Origin: Pirellulales bacterium
GTDB taxonomy: Bacteria > Planctomycetota > Planctomycetia > Pirellulales > Thermoguttaceae
Assembly (NCBI GenBank): GCA_016931995.1
Contig: JAFGDS010000034.1
Span: forward strand, 1-53,071
Length of the DNA stretch: 53,071 bases
Reading direction: 5' to 3'
How positions within the stretch are numbered: position 1 is the stretch's first letter; every line of letters starts with the position of its first letter. This document shows positions 31,177 through 40,026 of this stretch, in pieces. The notes beneath the pieces are model-generated. The model was not told the origin of the DNA and did not search any database. It saw nothing but the letters and a program-made list of their open reading frames with translations. The position numbers were made by a program, and so were the translations under genes.

Positions 31177-32118
31177 ATGTCCGTGGAAGATCGCCAGTTC
31201 GCCGCGGATTTGGCGCGGTATGGGCCGGAGGCGCCGCGGCCGGCCCGGCCGCCGTCGCTTCGGTCGAGCCGCCGCTATTGCCGGCGGCTTGCCCGGCGGC
31301 ACTATGAGAACTTCACGGTGGCCTCGTGGCTTCTGCCGCGGGCGCTGCGGCCGCACGTGTGCCACGTGTACGCCTACGCCCGTTGGGCGGACGATCTGGC
31401 CGACGAGCCGGGCGATCCTGGGCGGAGCCTCGCGCTTCTGGACTGGTGGGAAGGGGAGCTTCACGCCTGCTACGAGGGCAACGCGGTCCATCCGGTTTTC
31501 GTGGCGCTGGCCGACACGATCCGCCGGTTCGATCTACCCCGCGAGCCGCTGGTGGATCTGCTCGTCGCGTTCCGCCAGGATCTCTCGACCGCGCGGTACG
31601 AAACGCCCGACCAGGTGCTGGAGTATTGCCGGTATTCGGCCAATCCGGTGGGCCGGCTCGTGCTCTGCCTCGGTCGGTGCAACGACGCGGGCCGGGCGCG
31701 GTTGGCCGACGCCGTGTGCACGGGCCTGCAACTGGCCAACTTCTGCCAGGACGTGGCCGAGGACTGGGACCGCGGCCGGGTGTATCTGCCCTGGGCGCAT
31801 TGCCGGCGGCACGGGTACGTCGAGGAGCATTTCGCCCGGCGGGAGTGCAACGACGCCTTCCGCCGGCTCTTGTCGGCCGAAGTGGACGAGGCCGAAGGCT
31901 GGCTCCGCCGCGGGATACCGCTGGTCGGGCGGATGCCCGAGGGGTTGCAGCTTCCCGTGGCCCTCTTCATCCGTGGGGGGCTGGCCATTCTCGATGCCAT
32001 CCGCCGCGCCGATTTCGACGTGTGGACGCGCCGCCCCACGGTAGCCGGTTGGCAGAAGATCCAGCTTGCGGCCGAGTGTTGGTGGCGCCTTCGCGGCGGC
32101 ACGCTGGAGGAGGTTTGA
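31177..32118 (+). CDS. hpnC: Hydroxysqualene synthase HpnC
   Basis: Product of 313 aa. HpnC converts presqualene diphosphate to hydroxysqualene in the HpnCDE route to squalene. It is a trans-isoprenyl-diphosphate-synthase fold with two Asp-rich motifs: D72-D73-L-A-D76-E77 in YARWADDLADE, and D192-V-A-E-D196 in NFCQDVAEDWDRGRVYLP. Other matches are ENFTVASWLLP near residue 44 (typical of HpnC), YCRYSANPVGRLVL and the C-terminal ADFDVWTRRP. The distinction from HpnD rests on the ENFxVASxLLP start and the gene order hpnC-hpnD. The start codon lies against a repeat pair with no clear ribosome site. hpnD starts 7 bases after its stop. Confidence 0.94.
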   Translation: MSVEDRQFAADLARYGPEAPRPARPPSLRSSRRYCRRLARRHYENFTVASWLLPRALRPHVCHVYAYARWADDLADEPGDPGRSLALLDWWEGELHACYEGNAVHPVFVALADTIRRFDLPREPLVDLLVAFRQDLSTARYETPDQVLEYCRYSANPVGRLVLCLGRCNDAGRARLADAVCTGLQLANFCQDVAEDWDRGRVYLPWAHCRRHGYVEEHFARRECNDAFRRLLSAEVDEAEGWLRRGIPLVGRMPEGLQLPVALFIRGGLAILDAIRRADFDVWTRRPTVAGWQKIQLAAECWWRLRGGTLEEV

Positions 32119-32125
32119 CGATTTC

Positions 32126-33037
32126 GTGACGGATACGCCGCGGCCGACAACGCTCGAGGGAAGCTACCGGTTCTGCCGCGAGGCGGCGCGCCGGTCGGGC
32201 TCGAACTTCGCGCCGTGTTTTCGGCTGCTGCCCTCGGCCCAGCGCCGCGCGATGGACGCCTTGTACGCCTTCACGCGACACGCGGACGATTTGGGCGACA
32301 ATCCCCAGCCGGCCGCCGCGCGGCGCGAGGCCCTGGACCGCTGGCGCGCGGCGTTCGCGGACGCGTTGGCCGGACGGTTCGCCGAAACGTCGCCCGACGA
32401 CGCCCGGCGGCTCTTGCCCGCGTTGGCCGACGCCGTCGAACGATTCTCGATCCCGCCGGAGCATCTCCGCGCGGTGATCGACGGCGTGTGCATGGACCTC
32501 GAGCCGCGCCTGTACGAAACGTTCGACGAGCTGGCCGAGTATTGCCATCGGGTCGCCTCGTCCGTGGGCTTGGCGTGCGTTCGCATCTGGGGATACGCGG
32601 GCCCCGAGCCAATCGAGGCGGCGCGCCGGTGCGGGCTGGCCTTCCAATTGACGAATATCCTGCGCGACGTGGCCGAGGACACCCGGCTGGGCCGCGTCTA
32701 CCTGCCGCAAGAAGATCTCCGCCGGGCTGGTTACTCCGTCGAGCAGCTTCAGCGCGGCGAGATGAACGAGGCGTTCGTCCGGCTGGTGGAGATCGAGTCC
32801 GCCCGGACGGAGGCGTGCTACCGGCAGGGCGCCGCCGTGTTCGATTGTTTGTCTCCGTGCGGCCGGCGGGTATTTGGGATGATGTTCGACGTCTATTACC
32901 GCCTGTTCCAGACGCTCCGCCGCTCGCCCGAGCGATTGCTTCGCGAGCGCATCGCCATGGGCCGCTGGGCGAAGCTCCGCATTGCCGCCCGATGGCTGCT
33001 GCTGCCGGCGCGGCGTCCTACTCCCCCAGCACCGTGA
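32126..33037 (+). CDS. hpnD: Presqualene diphosphate synthase HpnD
   Basis: Product of 303 aa from GTG 32126. HpnD joins two farnesyl diphosphates to presqualene diphosphate, the first step toward squalene. The first Asp-rich motif is D54-D55-L-G-D58 in FTRHADDLGDNP, the second D181-V-A-E-D185 in TNILRDVAEDTRLGRVYLP, with the family markers YCHRVASSVGL and FAPCFRLLP. The GTG at 32126 is chosen because GGAGG lies upstream inside the end of hpnC; a more distal start would overlap hpnC by 50 bases. Its last 20 bases overlap the end of the convergent yjbQ gene. hpnE (hydroxysqualene dehydroxylase), which normally completes this set, is not here. Confidence 0.94.
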   Translation: MTDTPRPTTLEGSYRFCREAARRSGSNFAPCFRLLPSAQRRAMDALYAFTRHADDLGDNPQPAAARREALDRWRAAFADALAGRFAETSPDDARRLLPALADAVERFSIPPEHLRAVIDGVCMDLEPRLYETFDELAEYCHRVASSVGLACVRIWGYAGPEPIEAARRCGLAFQLTNILRDVAEDTRLGRVYLPQEDLRRAGYSVEQLQRGEMNEAFVRLVEIESARTEACYRQGAAVFDCLSPCGRRVFGMMFDVYYRLFQTLRRSPERLLRERIAMGRWAKLRIAARWLLLPARRPTPPAP

Positions 33038-33434
33038 CGACGACCGTCCGCTGACGGGCGCGGACGTCGCACTCCAGGTGGAAGACTTGCTGCCACGTGC
33101 CCAGCACGAGCCGACCCTCGGTGATGGGCACGGCCAGCGAGGGGCCCAACAGCGTGGCTTGAAGGTGCGAGTGTCCGTTGCCGTCGTGCCAGGCCTGCTC
33201 GTGGCCGTAGTCGCGGCTCGGTGGGATGAGGCGGTCGAGCGTGTCGGGCACGTCGTGGGCCAACCCCGGCTCGAACTCGACCACGCCCACGGCGGCCGTG
33301 CTGCCCACGGCGAAGACCTGCGCCACGCCCGCGCGGACTGCCGATCTCGCCACGACGCCGGCCACCTCCTCGGTCAGATCGTGCATATCGCGGTGGCCCC
33401 GCGTCTGGAACGTGATCTGTTCCTGGTAAACCAT
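33018..33434 (-). CDS. yjbQ: YjbQ-family protein
   Basis: Product of 138 aa, the normal family length. The family is annotated as secondary thiamine-phosphate synthase, but its physiological role is uncertain. Characteristic pieces: MVYQEQITFQTRGHRDMHDLTEEV, VFAVGSTAAVGVVEFEPGL, the HDGNGHSHLQATLLGPS metal-binding-type stretch (His residues near 86-92), and the C-terminal GTWQQVFHLECDVRARQRTVVV. A Cys-less G-S-T replaces the commonly cited HTSA-type loop but fits family variation. It is transcribed toward hpnD and overlaps its 3' end by 20 bases, so transcripts of the two are mutually antisense at their ends. Confidence 0.92.
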   Translation of the reverse strand: MVYQEQITFQTRGHRDMHDLTEEVAGVVARSAVRAGVAQVFAVGSTAAVGVVEFEPGLAHDVPDTLDRLIPPSRDYGHEQAWHDGNGHSHLQATLLGPSLAVPITEGRLVLGTWQQVFHLECDVRARQRTVVVTVLGE

Positions 33435-33584
33435 GGCGCCTCCCGCCGGGGTGGTCCTTGACGATTGGGGTAATTGTAGCGAAAAGAGAGGCTGCGTGGG
33501 ATAGCATCCCGCCCCCGCGTCGTTGCCCGATCGTAAGTGCCGACCTACGCTCCAGATAGACGCGGTGGTGGGCGCCCCGAGACC

Positions 33585-33615
33585 TGCGAAACCGCAAGCG
33601 GCGGTCGAAGTCGGA
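33585..33615. repeat. GCGAAACCGCAAGCG repeat upstream of ABC genes
   Basis: TGCGAAACCGCAAGCGGCGGTCGAAGTCGGA, followed by C-rich CCCCCGAACCCCGAGCCC just before the ATG at 33651. Mirrors the layout before hpnH at 6294-6370. Confidence 0.7.
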
Positions 33616-33650
33616 GACGCGACCCCCGAACCCCGAGCCCGATCCCGCCC

Positions 33651-34379
33651 ATGTCCTCCACCCCGACCGCCCCAACCGCCGTGCTGCTTCGCTTCGAGCG
33701 CGTTGGCAAGACGTTCACGATGGGCGAGGTAGCCGTCGAGGCCCTGCGCGACGTGTCGATGGAGATCCACCGCGGCGAGATATTGGCCGTTCTCGGGCCC
33801 AGTGGGTCGGGCAAGTCGACCATCCTCAACATCGCCGGCGGACTGGACACGGCCACGACGGGCGAGATCTGGTTTCGCGAGCACCGGCTGAGCGATTTCA
33901 GCCCGGCCGAACTCACGTGCTACCGCCGCGACACGGTGGGCTTCGTCTTCCAGTTCTACAACCTCGTGGCCAACCTTACCGCCCGCGAAAACGTCATGGT
34001 CTCGACCGAGATCAGCCGCCATCCGATGGACCCGGTCGAGGCGCTGCGGCAGGTTGAGCTCGAGGAGCGGATGGATCACTTCCCCGCCCAAATGTCCGGC
34101 GGCGAGCAACAGCGCGTGGCCATCGCCCGGGCGCTGGCCAAGAACCCCGCTCTGCTGTTGTGCGACGAGCCGACCGGGGCGTTGGACTTCGCCACGGGCA
34201 AGCGGGTGCTGCGGCTCTTGGTGGATTTGAAGAACCGGCTGGGAACCACCGTGATCATCATCACCCACAACGCGGCCCTGGCCCAGGCGGCCGACCGCAT
34301 CATCCGCCTGCGCAGCGGCCAGATCGTCGAGACGCACGTCAACGAAGCGCCGACGCCGCCCGAGGAGATCGTCTGGTGA
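33651..34379 (+). CDS. ABC transporter ATPase (MacB/LolD type)
   Basis: Product of 242 aa. Walker A GPSGSGKST (49-57), Q-loop VFQFYNLVANLT, signature MSGGEQQRVAIARAL (148-162), Walker B LLLCDEPTGALD (168-179) and switch His in IIITHN. The EPTGALD motif is typical of the MacB/LolD/FtsE group that pairs with FtsX-type permeases, which is what follows. The ATG at 33651 is chosen; the 38 in-frame residues upstream are encoded by a repeat. Its TGA overlaps the permease GTG by four bases (GTGA), indicating coupling. Probably part of an efflux or lipoprotein-release system. Confidence 0.95.
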   Translation: MSSTPTAPTAVLLRFERVGKTFTMGEVAVEALRDVSMEIHRGEILAVLGPSGSGKSTILNIAGGLDTATTGEIWFREHRLSDFSPAELTCYRRDTVGFVFQFYNLVANLTARENVMVSTEISRHPMDPVEALRQVELEERMDHFPAQMSGGEQQRVAIARALAKNPALLLCDEPTGALDFATGKRVLRLLVDLKNRLGTTVIIITHNAALAQAADRIIRLRSGQIVETHVNEAPTPPEEIVW

Positions 34380-36754
34380 GCATCCTCGACCGCAAGCTGC
34401 GCCGCGAGCTGACCTCGTCGCTGGGATTGCTCCTGGCGATCGTGAGCATCATGGCGGTGGGCGTGGCGTGTTACATTTCGATGGCCTCGAACTACCGGAA
34501 CCTTCAAGAGGCCAAAACCCGCTACTACGCGCAGTGCCGGATGGCCGACTTTTCGATCGAGCTGAAGAAGGCCCCGCTGGCCGATCTGGAGGACGTGGGC
34601 GAGCTGCCCGGCGTGGCCGAGATCCGCCCGCGGATCCAGTTTTTCGCCACGGTCGATCTGGACGGTTTTGCCCGGCCGCTCAACGGCCAGGTGCTGTCGT
34701 TGCCCGATCGGCGCGAGCCGGTGATCGACGACGTCGTGCTGCGGCGCGGCAGCTATTTCACCGACCGGCGGGAGAATGAGGTGATCGTCAACGACGCGTT
34801 CGCCGCGCACCACCGCCTTCAGCCGGGCCAGTGGATCCACCTGGTCCTGAACAATCGCCGGCAAGAGATGCTGATCGTCGGGACGGCGATCAGCAGCGAA
34901 TTCGCGTACTTGTTGGGTCCCGGCGCGATCGTGCCCGACCCGGAGCATTTCGGCGTCTTCTACATCAAAAACAGCTTCGCGGAGGACGCGTTCGATTTCG
35001 ACGGGGCCGCCAACCAGGTGCTCGGACGTCTGGCGCCGGGCATGGGCAACCGGACGGGCGAAACGCTGGATCGGGCCGAGCGGATCCTGGCTCCCTACGG
35101 CGTCTTCTCGACCACGCCCGCCCGCGACCAGGCGTCCAACCGCTTCTTGAGCCAGGAGATTGACGGTCTGCGGGCGTTCGCCGTGGTGATGCCGGCCATC
35201 TTCCTCGGCGTGGCCGCCGCGGTGATCAACGTGCTGTTGAGCCGGCTGGCCGAACAGCAGCGCACCGTGGTCGGCACGCTCAAGGCGCTGGGCTACACCA
35301 ACGCCCAGGTGTTCTTCCACTTCCTCAAGTTTGGGCTGGTCCTCGGCGTGATCGGCGCCGCGCTGGGTAGCGCGATGGGCTACGGCTTCGGCGGCATGTT
35401 GACCTCGCAATACCGCCAGTTCTACGAGTTTCCGGAGCTGAACAACCACTTTTACACCGATTTGCACCTGACCGGCCTGGCCATCAGCCTGGCCTGCGCG
35501 GCGTTGGGCAGCCTCCGCGGGGCCCGGGCCGTGCTGCGATTGAAGCCCGCCGAGGCCATGCGCCCCAAGCCGCCGCGGATCGGCCACTCCGTCGTCCTCG
35601 AGCGGATCGGCTGGCTTTGGACCCGGCTCTCCACCGGCTGGCGCATGGTGCTGCGCGGCACGCTGCGCAACCGGATGCGGACCGCCGCGGGCGCGTTCGC
35701 CGCCGCCATGGGCGCCGCCGTCCTGACCAACGGGTTCATGATGGCCCAGGGCACGAATTACCTGATCGACTTCCAGTTCGAGTGGGTCCAACGCAGCGAC
35801 GTCGATCTGACCTTCAAGGACGAACGCGGACGCGAGGCCCTGTGGGAGGCCCAGGCGCTTCCCGGCGTGGACCTGGCCGAGCCCGTGCTCAACGTCGCCG
35901 GTGATTTCCGCCACGGACCCTACAAGAAGAAAGGCGGCATCACCGGCCTGGTCCAGGACGCTCGGTTGACGGTCCCGCGCGACCTCGAGGCCAAGCCGAT
36001 CCCGATCCGCGCCGTGGGCCTCACGATGAGCCGGAAGCTCGCCGAAATCCTCCACGTCGAGCAGGGCGACGTCGTCGAATTCCAGCCGACCAAGGGCCTG
36101 CGCGACTGGCTCGCGCTGCCGGTCGTCGAAATCAGCGAAAGCTACCTGGGCACGTCGGTTTATGCCAACATCGAATACATGAGCCGCCTGCTCAAGGAGG
36201 AGATGATCCTCAGCGGCGTGCAACTGGCCACGGACAACGATCCCGAGCATCGCGCGGCGCTCTACCGCGAGCTGAAGACCTTTCCTTCTCTCGAAGCCGT
36301 CAACAGCCGGGCCGACATGGTCGCCAATCTCCGCGAAACGCTCATTCAGTCGATGTACGTCTTTATCCTGATCTTCATCCTGTTCGCGGGCATCGTGTTC
36401 TTCGGCAGCATCCTGAACGCCTCGCTTATCAGCCTGGCCGAACGCCGCCGCGAGATCGCCACGCTCCGCGTGCTCGGCTACGGACCCTGGGAAGTGGGGA
36501 GCCTGCTGTTGCGCGAGAGCATGATTACCACGGTGGTGGGGGCGCTGGCGGGCATGCCGTTGGGCTACGGCTTGAGCTGGCTCACGGCCGTCGCCTACGA
36601 GAGCGAGCTGTTTCGTTTTCCCGTCGTCGCCACGTCGGCGACCTGGATCGCCACCGGCGCGCTGGCCGTGGCGTTTGGGCTGTCGGCGCATCTATTCGTT
36701 CAATGGGCCGTGCATCGCCTCGACTGGCTCGAGGCCCTGCAGGCCAAGGAGTAA
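34376..36754 (+). CDS. FtsX-type ABC transporter permease
   Basis: Product of 792 aa from GTG 34376. Topology: an N-terminal membrane helix (SSLGLLLAIVSIMAVGVACYI), a periplasmic domain of about 230 residues, three helices (FAVVMPAIFLGVAAAVINVLL, FGLVLGVIGAALGSAMGYGF, LTGLAISLACAALGS), then a second copy: helix near 440, periplasmic domain, and three final helices (YVFILIFILFAGIVFF, ITTVVGALAGMPLGYGL, WIATGALAVAFGLSAHLF). The two FtsX blocks contain RLAEQQRTVVGTLKALGYTN and AERRREIATLRVLGYGPWE, the cytoplasmic coupling segments. This duplicated 8-helix form occurs in lipoprotein/lipid export permeases. The adaptor gene follows after 5 bases. Confidence 0.93.
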   Translation: MSILDRKLRRELTSSLGLLLAIVSIMAVGVACYISMASNYRNLQEAKTRYYAQCRMADFSIELKKAPLADLEDVGELPGVAEIRPRIQFFATVDLDGFARPLNGQVLSLPDRREPVIDDVVLRRGSYFTDRRENEVIVNDAFAAHHRLQPGQWIHLVLNNRRQEMLIVGTAISSEFAYLLGPGAIVPDPEHFGVFYIKNSFAEDAFDFDGAANQVLGRLAPGMGNRTGETLDRAERILAPYGVFSTTPARDQASNRFLSQEIDGLRAFAVVMPAIFLGVAAAVINVLLSRLAEQQRTVVGTLKALGYTNAQVFFHFLKFGLVLGVIGAALGSAMGYGFGGMLTSQYRQFYEFPELNNHFYTDLHLTGLAISLACAALGSLRGARAVLRLKPAEAMRPKPPRIGHSVVLERIGWLWTRLSTGWRMVLRGTLRNRMRTAAGAFAAAMGAAVLTNGFMMAQGTNYLIDFQFEWVQRSDVDLTFKDERGREALWEAQALPGVDLAEPVLNVAGDFRHGPYKKKGGITGLVQDARLTVPRDLEAKPIPIRAVGLTMSRKLAEILHVEQGDVVEFQPTKGLRDWLALPVVEISESYLGTSVYANIEYMSRLLKEEMILSGVQLATDNDPEHRAALYRELKTFPSLEAVNSRADMVANLRETLIQSMYVFILIFILFAGIVFFGSILNASLISLAERRREIATLRVLGYGPWEVGSLLLRESMITTVVGALAGMPLGYGLSWLTAVAYESELFRFPVVATSATWIATGALAVAFGLSAHLFVQWAVHRLDWLEALQAKE

Positions 36755-36759
36755 TCGGC

Positions 36760-38112
36760 ATGAACAAGATCACCTGGACTCTTGGCATCGTCGTTTTGAT
36801 TGTCGGCGTCGCGGGGTTCGCCTGGTGGGTGGCCAACGGCCGCGTTCCCGTCCGCGTGGCCGAGGTCCGGCGAGGCCCCATCGAGCAGTTCCTCGTCGAG
36901 CGGGGAAAAACCCGATTGCCGCAGAGCTATCTCATCACCATGCCGCGGGCCGGCCGCATCGAGGAGATCACCCTGCGCGAGGGCGACCGCGTGAAGGAGG
37001 GCCAAATGGTCGCCCGGATGGTGCCGGAGGATCTCAAGCTCGAGGTCGACGAGGCGGCCGCCGTGGTCGCGCGGCTCGACGCGGCCATCCGCGAGAACGC
37101 CGAAAAGAACGTCTACGAGACCGCCCTGGAGCAAGCCCGGCAGTTCGTCCGGTCGATGAAGGACACCGTGAAGGCCGCCGCCGTGCGCGTCGAGGCGGGT
37201 CAGGCCAAGTACGACTACGCCGAGAAGCACTTCGGGCGGGTCAAGTCCCTCTCCACGACCGGCGCGCAATCGCAGGAGGAGCTCGACGCGGCGACCCTGC
37301 TGAAGGCGCAAAGCGGCGCGGATTTTCGCCAGGACCAGTTGGTCCATTCGGCCATGCTCGCCATGGACGCCGCGACCGACCTCATGCCGACCATGATCGA
37401 GCAATACATGAGGAACAAGGATCTCGCGGAGGCCGTGCTGGTCAAGCAGAGGGCCGAGGCGACCGCGCGGCTCCGCCAGATCGAGCAGGACCAGCGCCGC
37501 GGCGCCATGACCAGCCCCATCGACGGCGTCGTGCTCGAGCGCTACGCCATCGACGAGCAGTACCTCGCGGCGGGGACGAAGCTCCTGGAATTGGGGCGGC
37601 TCGAGGACCTCGAGGTCGAGGCCGATGTTCTCAGTCTCGACGTGGTCGCGGCCAAGCCGGGCGATCCGGTCGAGATCTTCGGTCCCGCCGTGGGCGCGCC
37701 CTCGGCCCGCGGCGCGGTCAAACGCATCTACCCCGCCGGCTTCACCAAGGTGAGTTCGCTGGGCGTCGAGCAACAGCGCGTCAAGGTCATTGTCGGCATC
37801 GACCCGACGGACCTGGATCGTCTGCTCCGCGAGCGGCACGTCGAGGTGGGCTACCGCGTCCGCGTGCGGATCATCACCAACGCGAAGCCCGAAGCCCTGG
37901 TCGTTCCGCGGACCGCTCTGTTCCGCGGCGGCGGCAACCAGTGGCAGGTGTACGCGGTCCGGGAAGGCCGGGCCGTCCTGCAAGACGTCGAGACGGGGCT
38001 GATGAACGATCAAGAGGTCGAGATCGCCGCCGGCCTGGCTGAAGGCGATCTGGTCATCCCCGCCCCGGAGAACAGCCTGGCCCACGGACAACGCGTGGTG
38101 GCGGAGCAATAG
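36760..38112 (+). CDS. HlyD/MacA-type periplasmic adaptor
   Basis: Product of 450 aa. One N-terminal membrane helix (ITWTLGIVVLIVGVAGFAWWV) anchors it. The barrel-sandwich halves are VPVRVAEVRRGPIEQFLVERG...PRAGRIEEITLREGDRVKEGQMVARM (about 30-90) and AMTSPIDGVVLERYAIDEQYLAAGTKLLELG (about 250-280). Between them lies a long coiled coil of about 150 residues. A beta-barrel/MP region follows, with LEVEADVLSLDVVAAKPGDPVEIF and ALVVPRTALF. Together with the ATPase and permease it would make a tripartite export system; no outer-membrane factor is in the window. AAGGAG lies 9 bases before the ATG, inside the permease stop region. Confidence 0.94.
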   Translation: MNKITWTLGIVVLIVGVAGFAWWVANGRVPVRVAEVRRGPIEQFLVERGKTRLPQSYLITMPRAGRIEEITLREGDRVKEGQMVARMVPEDLKLEVDEAAAVVARLDAAIRENAEKNVYETALEQARQFVRSMKDTVKAAAVRVEAGQAKYDYAEKHFGRVKSLSTTGAQSQEELDAATLLKAQSGADFRQDQLVHSAMLAMDAATDLMPTMIEQYMRNKDLAEAVLVKQRAEATARLRQIEQDQRRGAMTSPIDGVVLERYAIDEQYLAAGTKLLELGRLEDLEVEADVLSLDVVAAKPGDPVEIFGPAVGAPSARGAVKRIYPAGFTKVSSLGVEQQRVKVIVGIDPTDLDRLLRERHVEVGYRVRVRIITNAKPEALVVPRTALFRGGGNQWQVYAVREGRAVLQDVETGLMNDQEVEIAAGLAEGDLVIPAPENSLAHGQRVVAEQ

Positions 38113-38189
38113 ATCGCGAGTTGGCGGCGGGGAACGCTGGAGCGGACCGCCAAGAACGCCGCGCTGGCGGAGACCGTGGCAAACGGAAA

Positions 38190-38816
38190 CTATCGGGGCG
38201 CGTCGGCCAGGCGATCGGCGGCGATGCTCAGATGCACGAGTTCCGCCAAGGACTCGGCCCCCATTTTCTTCATGACGTTCGCCCGGCGAAGCTCGACGGT
38301 GCGCAGGCCGATGTGAAGGTCCGAGGCAATGGCCTTGTTGGGCGTTCCGGCGACCATCGCCCGCATGACCACGTGCTCCTCGGCCGAGAGCTGGGCCAGG
38401 CGCGACTGCAGCTCGGCGCGTTGCGACTCGACGCGGCGGTGTTGGCGGTGCCACGCGACGGCCTTGGCGACGCTGCCTTGAAGCTCCTCTTCCGTGCAGG
38501 GTTTTTCGAGGAAGGTCACGGCCCCGCCGCGCATGGCGCTCACCGCGGTCGGCACGTCGGCGTATCCGGAGATGAGCACGACCGGCAGCGCGATTCCCCG
38601 CTCGCGGAGCCGCTGCTGAAGCTGAAGGCCGCTCATGCCTCCCATGCGGACGTCGGTCACCAGGCAACCCCATTGCTCGGGAGCGTAATCGTCCAGAAAC
38701 GCCTCGGCCGAGTCGTACGTCTTGACCGCCGCGCCGGAAGCGCGGATCATCGCGGCCAGCGAGTTCCGCGCGGCGTCGTCGTCGTCGACGACAAAAACGA
38801 TCGGTTCGTCAGACAC
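38190..38816 (-). CDS. FixJ-like response regulator
   Basis: Product of 208 aa. Receiver domain 1-120: acidic pocket D11-D14, phospho-acceptor D55 in CLVTDVRMGG, switch T/S in VLISGYAD and K105 in FLEKPCTEEEL. The EKP(F/C)-L ending and the VRMGGMSGLQLQ loop are FixJ/TtrR-like. A LuxR/NarL helix-turn-helix lies at about 138-205 (LSAEEHVVMRAMVAGTPNKAIASDLHIGLRTVELRRANVMKKM). It should activate or repress transcription when phosphorylated by the kinase encoded just upstream; the kinase stop overlaps its start by 8 bases. Its targets are unknown. Confidence 0.95.
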   Translation of the reverse strand: MSDEPIVFVVDDDDAARNSLAAMIRASGAAVKTYDSAEAFLDDYAPEQWGCLVTDVRMGGMSGLQLQQRLRERGIALPVVLISGYADVPTAVSAMRGGAVTFLEKPCTEEELQGSVAKAVAWHRQHRRVESQRAELQSRLAQLSAEEHVVMRAMVAGTPNKAIASDLHIGLRTVELRRANVMKKMGAESLAELVHLSIAADRLADAPR

Positions 38817-40026
38817 GGCGGGTCTCCTTTTCGCCGCGCGGCAGGGTGAACGTGAACGTCGATCCTCCTCCGTCGCATCGCGACGCGCGGATCCAGCCGC
38901 CGTGATCCTCGACGATCGACCGGCTGATGGCCAGCCCCATGCCCATCCCTTCCGGCTTGGTGGTGAAGAAGGGCTCGAAGAGGACTTCGAGGTCGTCGGG
39001 CAGCGCGGCGGCGGCGGTGTCGGAAATCGTCACGCGGACCGCCGTGTTTCCGTCGCGCGACGTCGCGATCAGAAGGCGTCGTTCCTTGGCCCCGAACGCG
39101 ATAATGGCCTCGATCGCGTTTTGCATCAGGTTGACCACCACCTGCTCGATCTGGACCGGGTCGGCCACGACGCGCGGCAGCCGCCCGGCGGGACGGAACA
39201 CGACGTCCACGTCGCTGCGCCGCATGTGGGGTCGGGTCAACTCGACCACCTCGGCGATCACCTCGTTAAGATTCGTCTTGACGCGTTCCGGCTGTCCCTT
39301 GCGCGCCAGGCGGCCCAACCGCCGGACGATCGCGCCTGCCCGATTCGCCTGCTCCGCGATCTGGTCGAGCCAGGTCAACAACTCCTCGCGGCGGCCCCTC
39401 CGCCCGTCGCGCACCAGACGCGCGCCTGCCTTGGCGTAGTTGGCGATCGCGAAAAGCGGCTGATTGATCTCGTGGGCCAGCTCCGCGGCCATCGTGCCCA
39501 TCGTGTGGACCCGGTGGACGTGGGCCAATTCGGCCAGACGGCTTCGCGCGCGTTGCTCGGCTCGCTTGAACTCGGTGACGTCGTTGACAACCAGGACGCC
39601 CATCGCCGCCGAGCGTCCCGGCGGAACGGGCGCGAACCGCGATTCCCACCATCGCCCATCGGCGGCCAACGTCTCGAACCGCGTGTGTTGGCCCGCCCGG
39701 AACGCCGCGTCCAGCGCCCGGCGAAACTCGTAACGCGTCGCCTCCGGAAGGAAGTCGAAGCACGAATGCCCGATCACGTTGGCCGGAGGCTCGCCCGTCG
39801 TCGTGTGGTTCACCGACAGAATGACTCCCTGTCGATCGATCGTCATGACCATGACGGGCAGGCAGTCGAGCACGTCGCGAGGCCATTTCGCGGAGTCGGG
39901 GGTCGCCTCGCCATCGCGCGGCGCCGCATCGGCGCGCCGCGTCGCCTGGCGACGTGCCGTCCCACGTTTTGCGGCCGCGCCGGAATGCGATGAGCCAGTA
40001 TCGTCCTGGCGAGAATGGCGAGCCAT
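38809..40026 (-). CDS. PAS-containing sensor histidine kinase (FixL-like)
   Basis: Product of 405 aa, apparently soluble. Residues 1-45 are a basic disordered start. The PAS domain (about 50-155) runs from VLDCLPVMVMTIDRQGVILSVN to VLVVNDVTEFKRAEQ; no FixL-type heme His is obvious. The dimerisation segment carries H185 in MGTMAAELAHEINQPLFAI. The ATPase domain has the N-box NLMQNAIEAI (N303), F-box FEPFFTTK and G2-box GMGMGLAISRS. The G1-box is unusual: VTISDTAAAALPDDL keeps the Asp but lacks the usual glycines. The gene overlaps the response regulator by 8 bases, forming a coupled pair. Confidence 0.94.
   Translation of the reverse strand: MARHSRQDDTGSSHSGAAAKRGTARRQATRRADAAPRDGEATPDSAKWPRDVLDCLPVMVMTIDRQGVILSVNHTTTGEPPANVIGHSCFDFLPEATRYEFRRALDAAFRAGQHTRFETLAADGRWWESRFAPVPPGRSAAMGVLVVNDVTEFKRAEQRARSRLAELAHVHRVHTMGTMAAELAHEINQPLFAIANYAKAGARLVRDGRRGRREELLTWLDQIAEQANRAGAIVRRLGRLARKGQPERVKTNLNEVIAEVVELTRPHMRRSDVDVVFRPAGRLPRVVADPVQIEQVVVNLMQNAIEAIIAFGAKERRLLIATSRDGNTAVRVTISDTAAAALPDDLEVLFEPFFTTKPEGMGMGLAISRSIVEDHGGWIRASRCDGGGSTFTFTLPRGEKETRRV

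Noticed and set aside
34076-36691. Long minus-strand frame opposite the FtsX permease (and a similar one at 36700-38673)
   Set aside because: Shadow frames: Arg/Gln/Gly-rich, no recognisable motif, fully opposite to genes with complete conserved domains.
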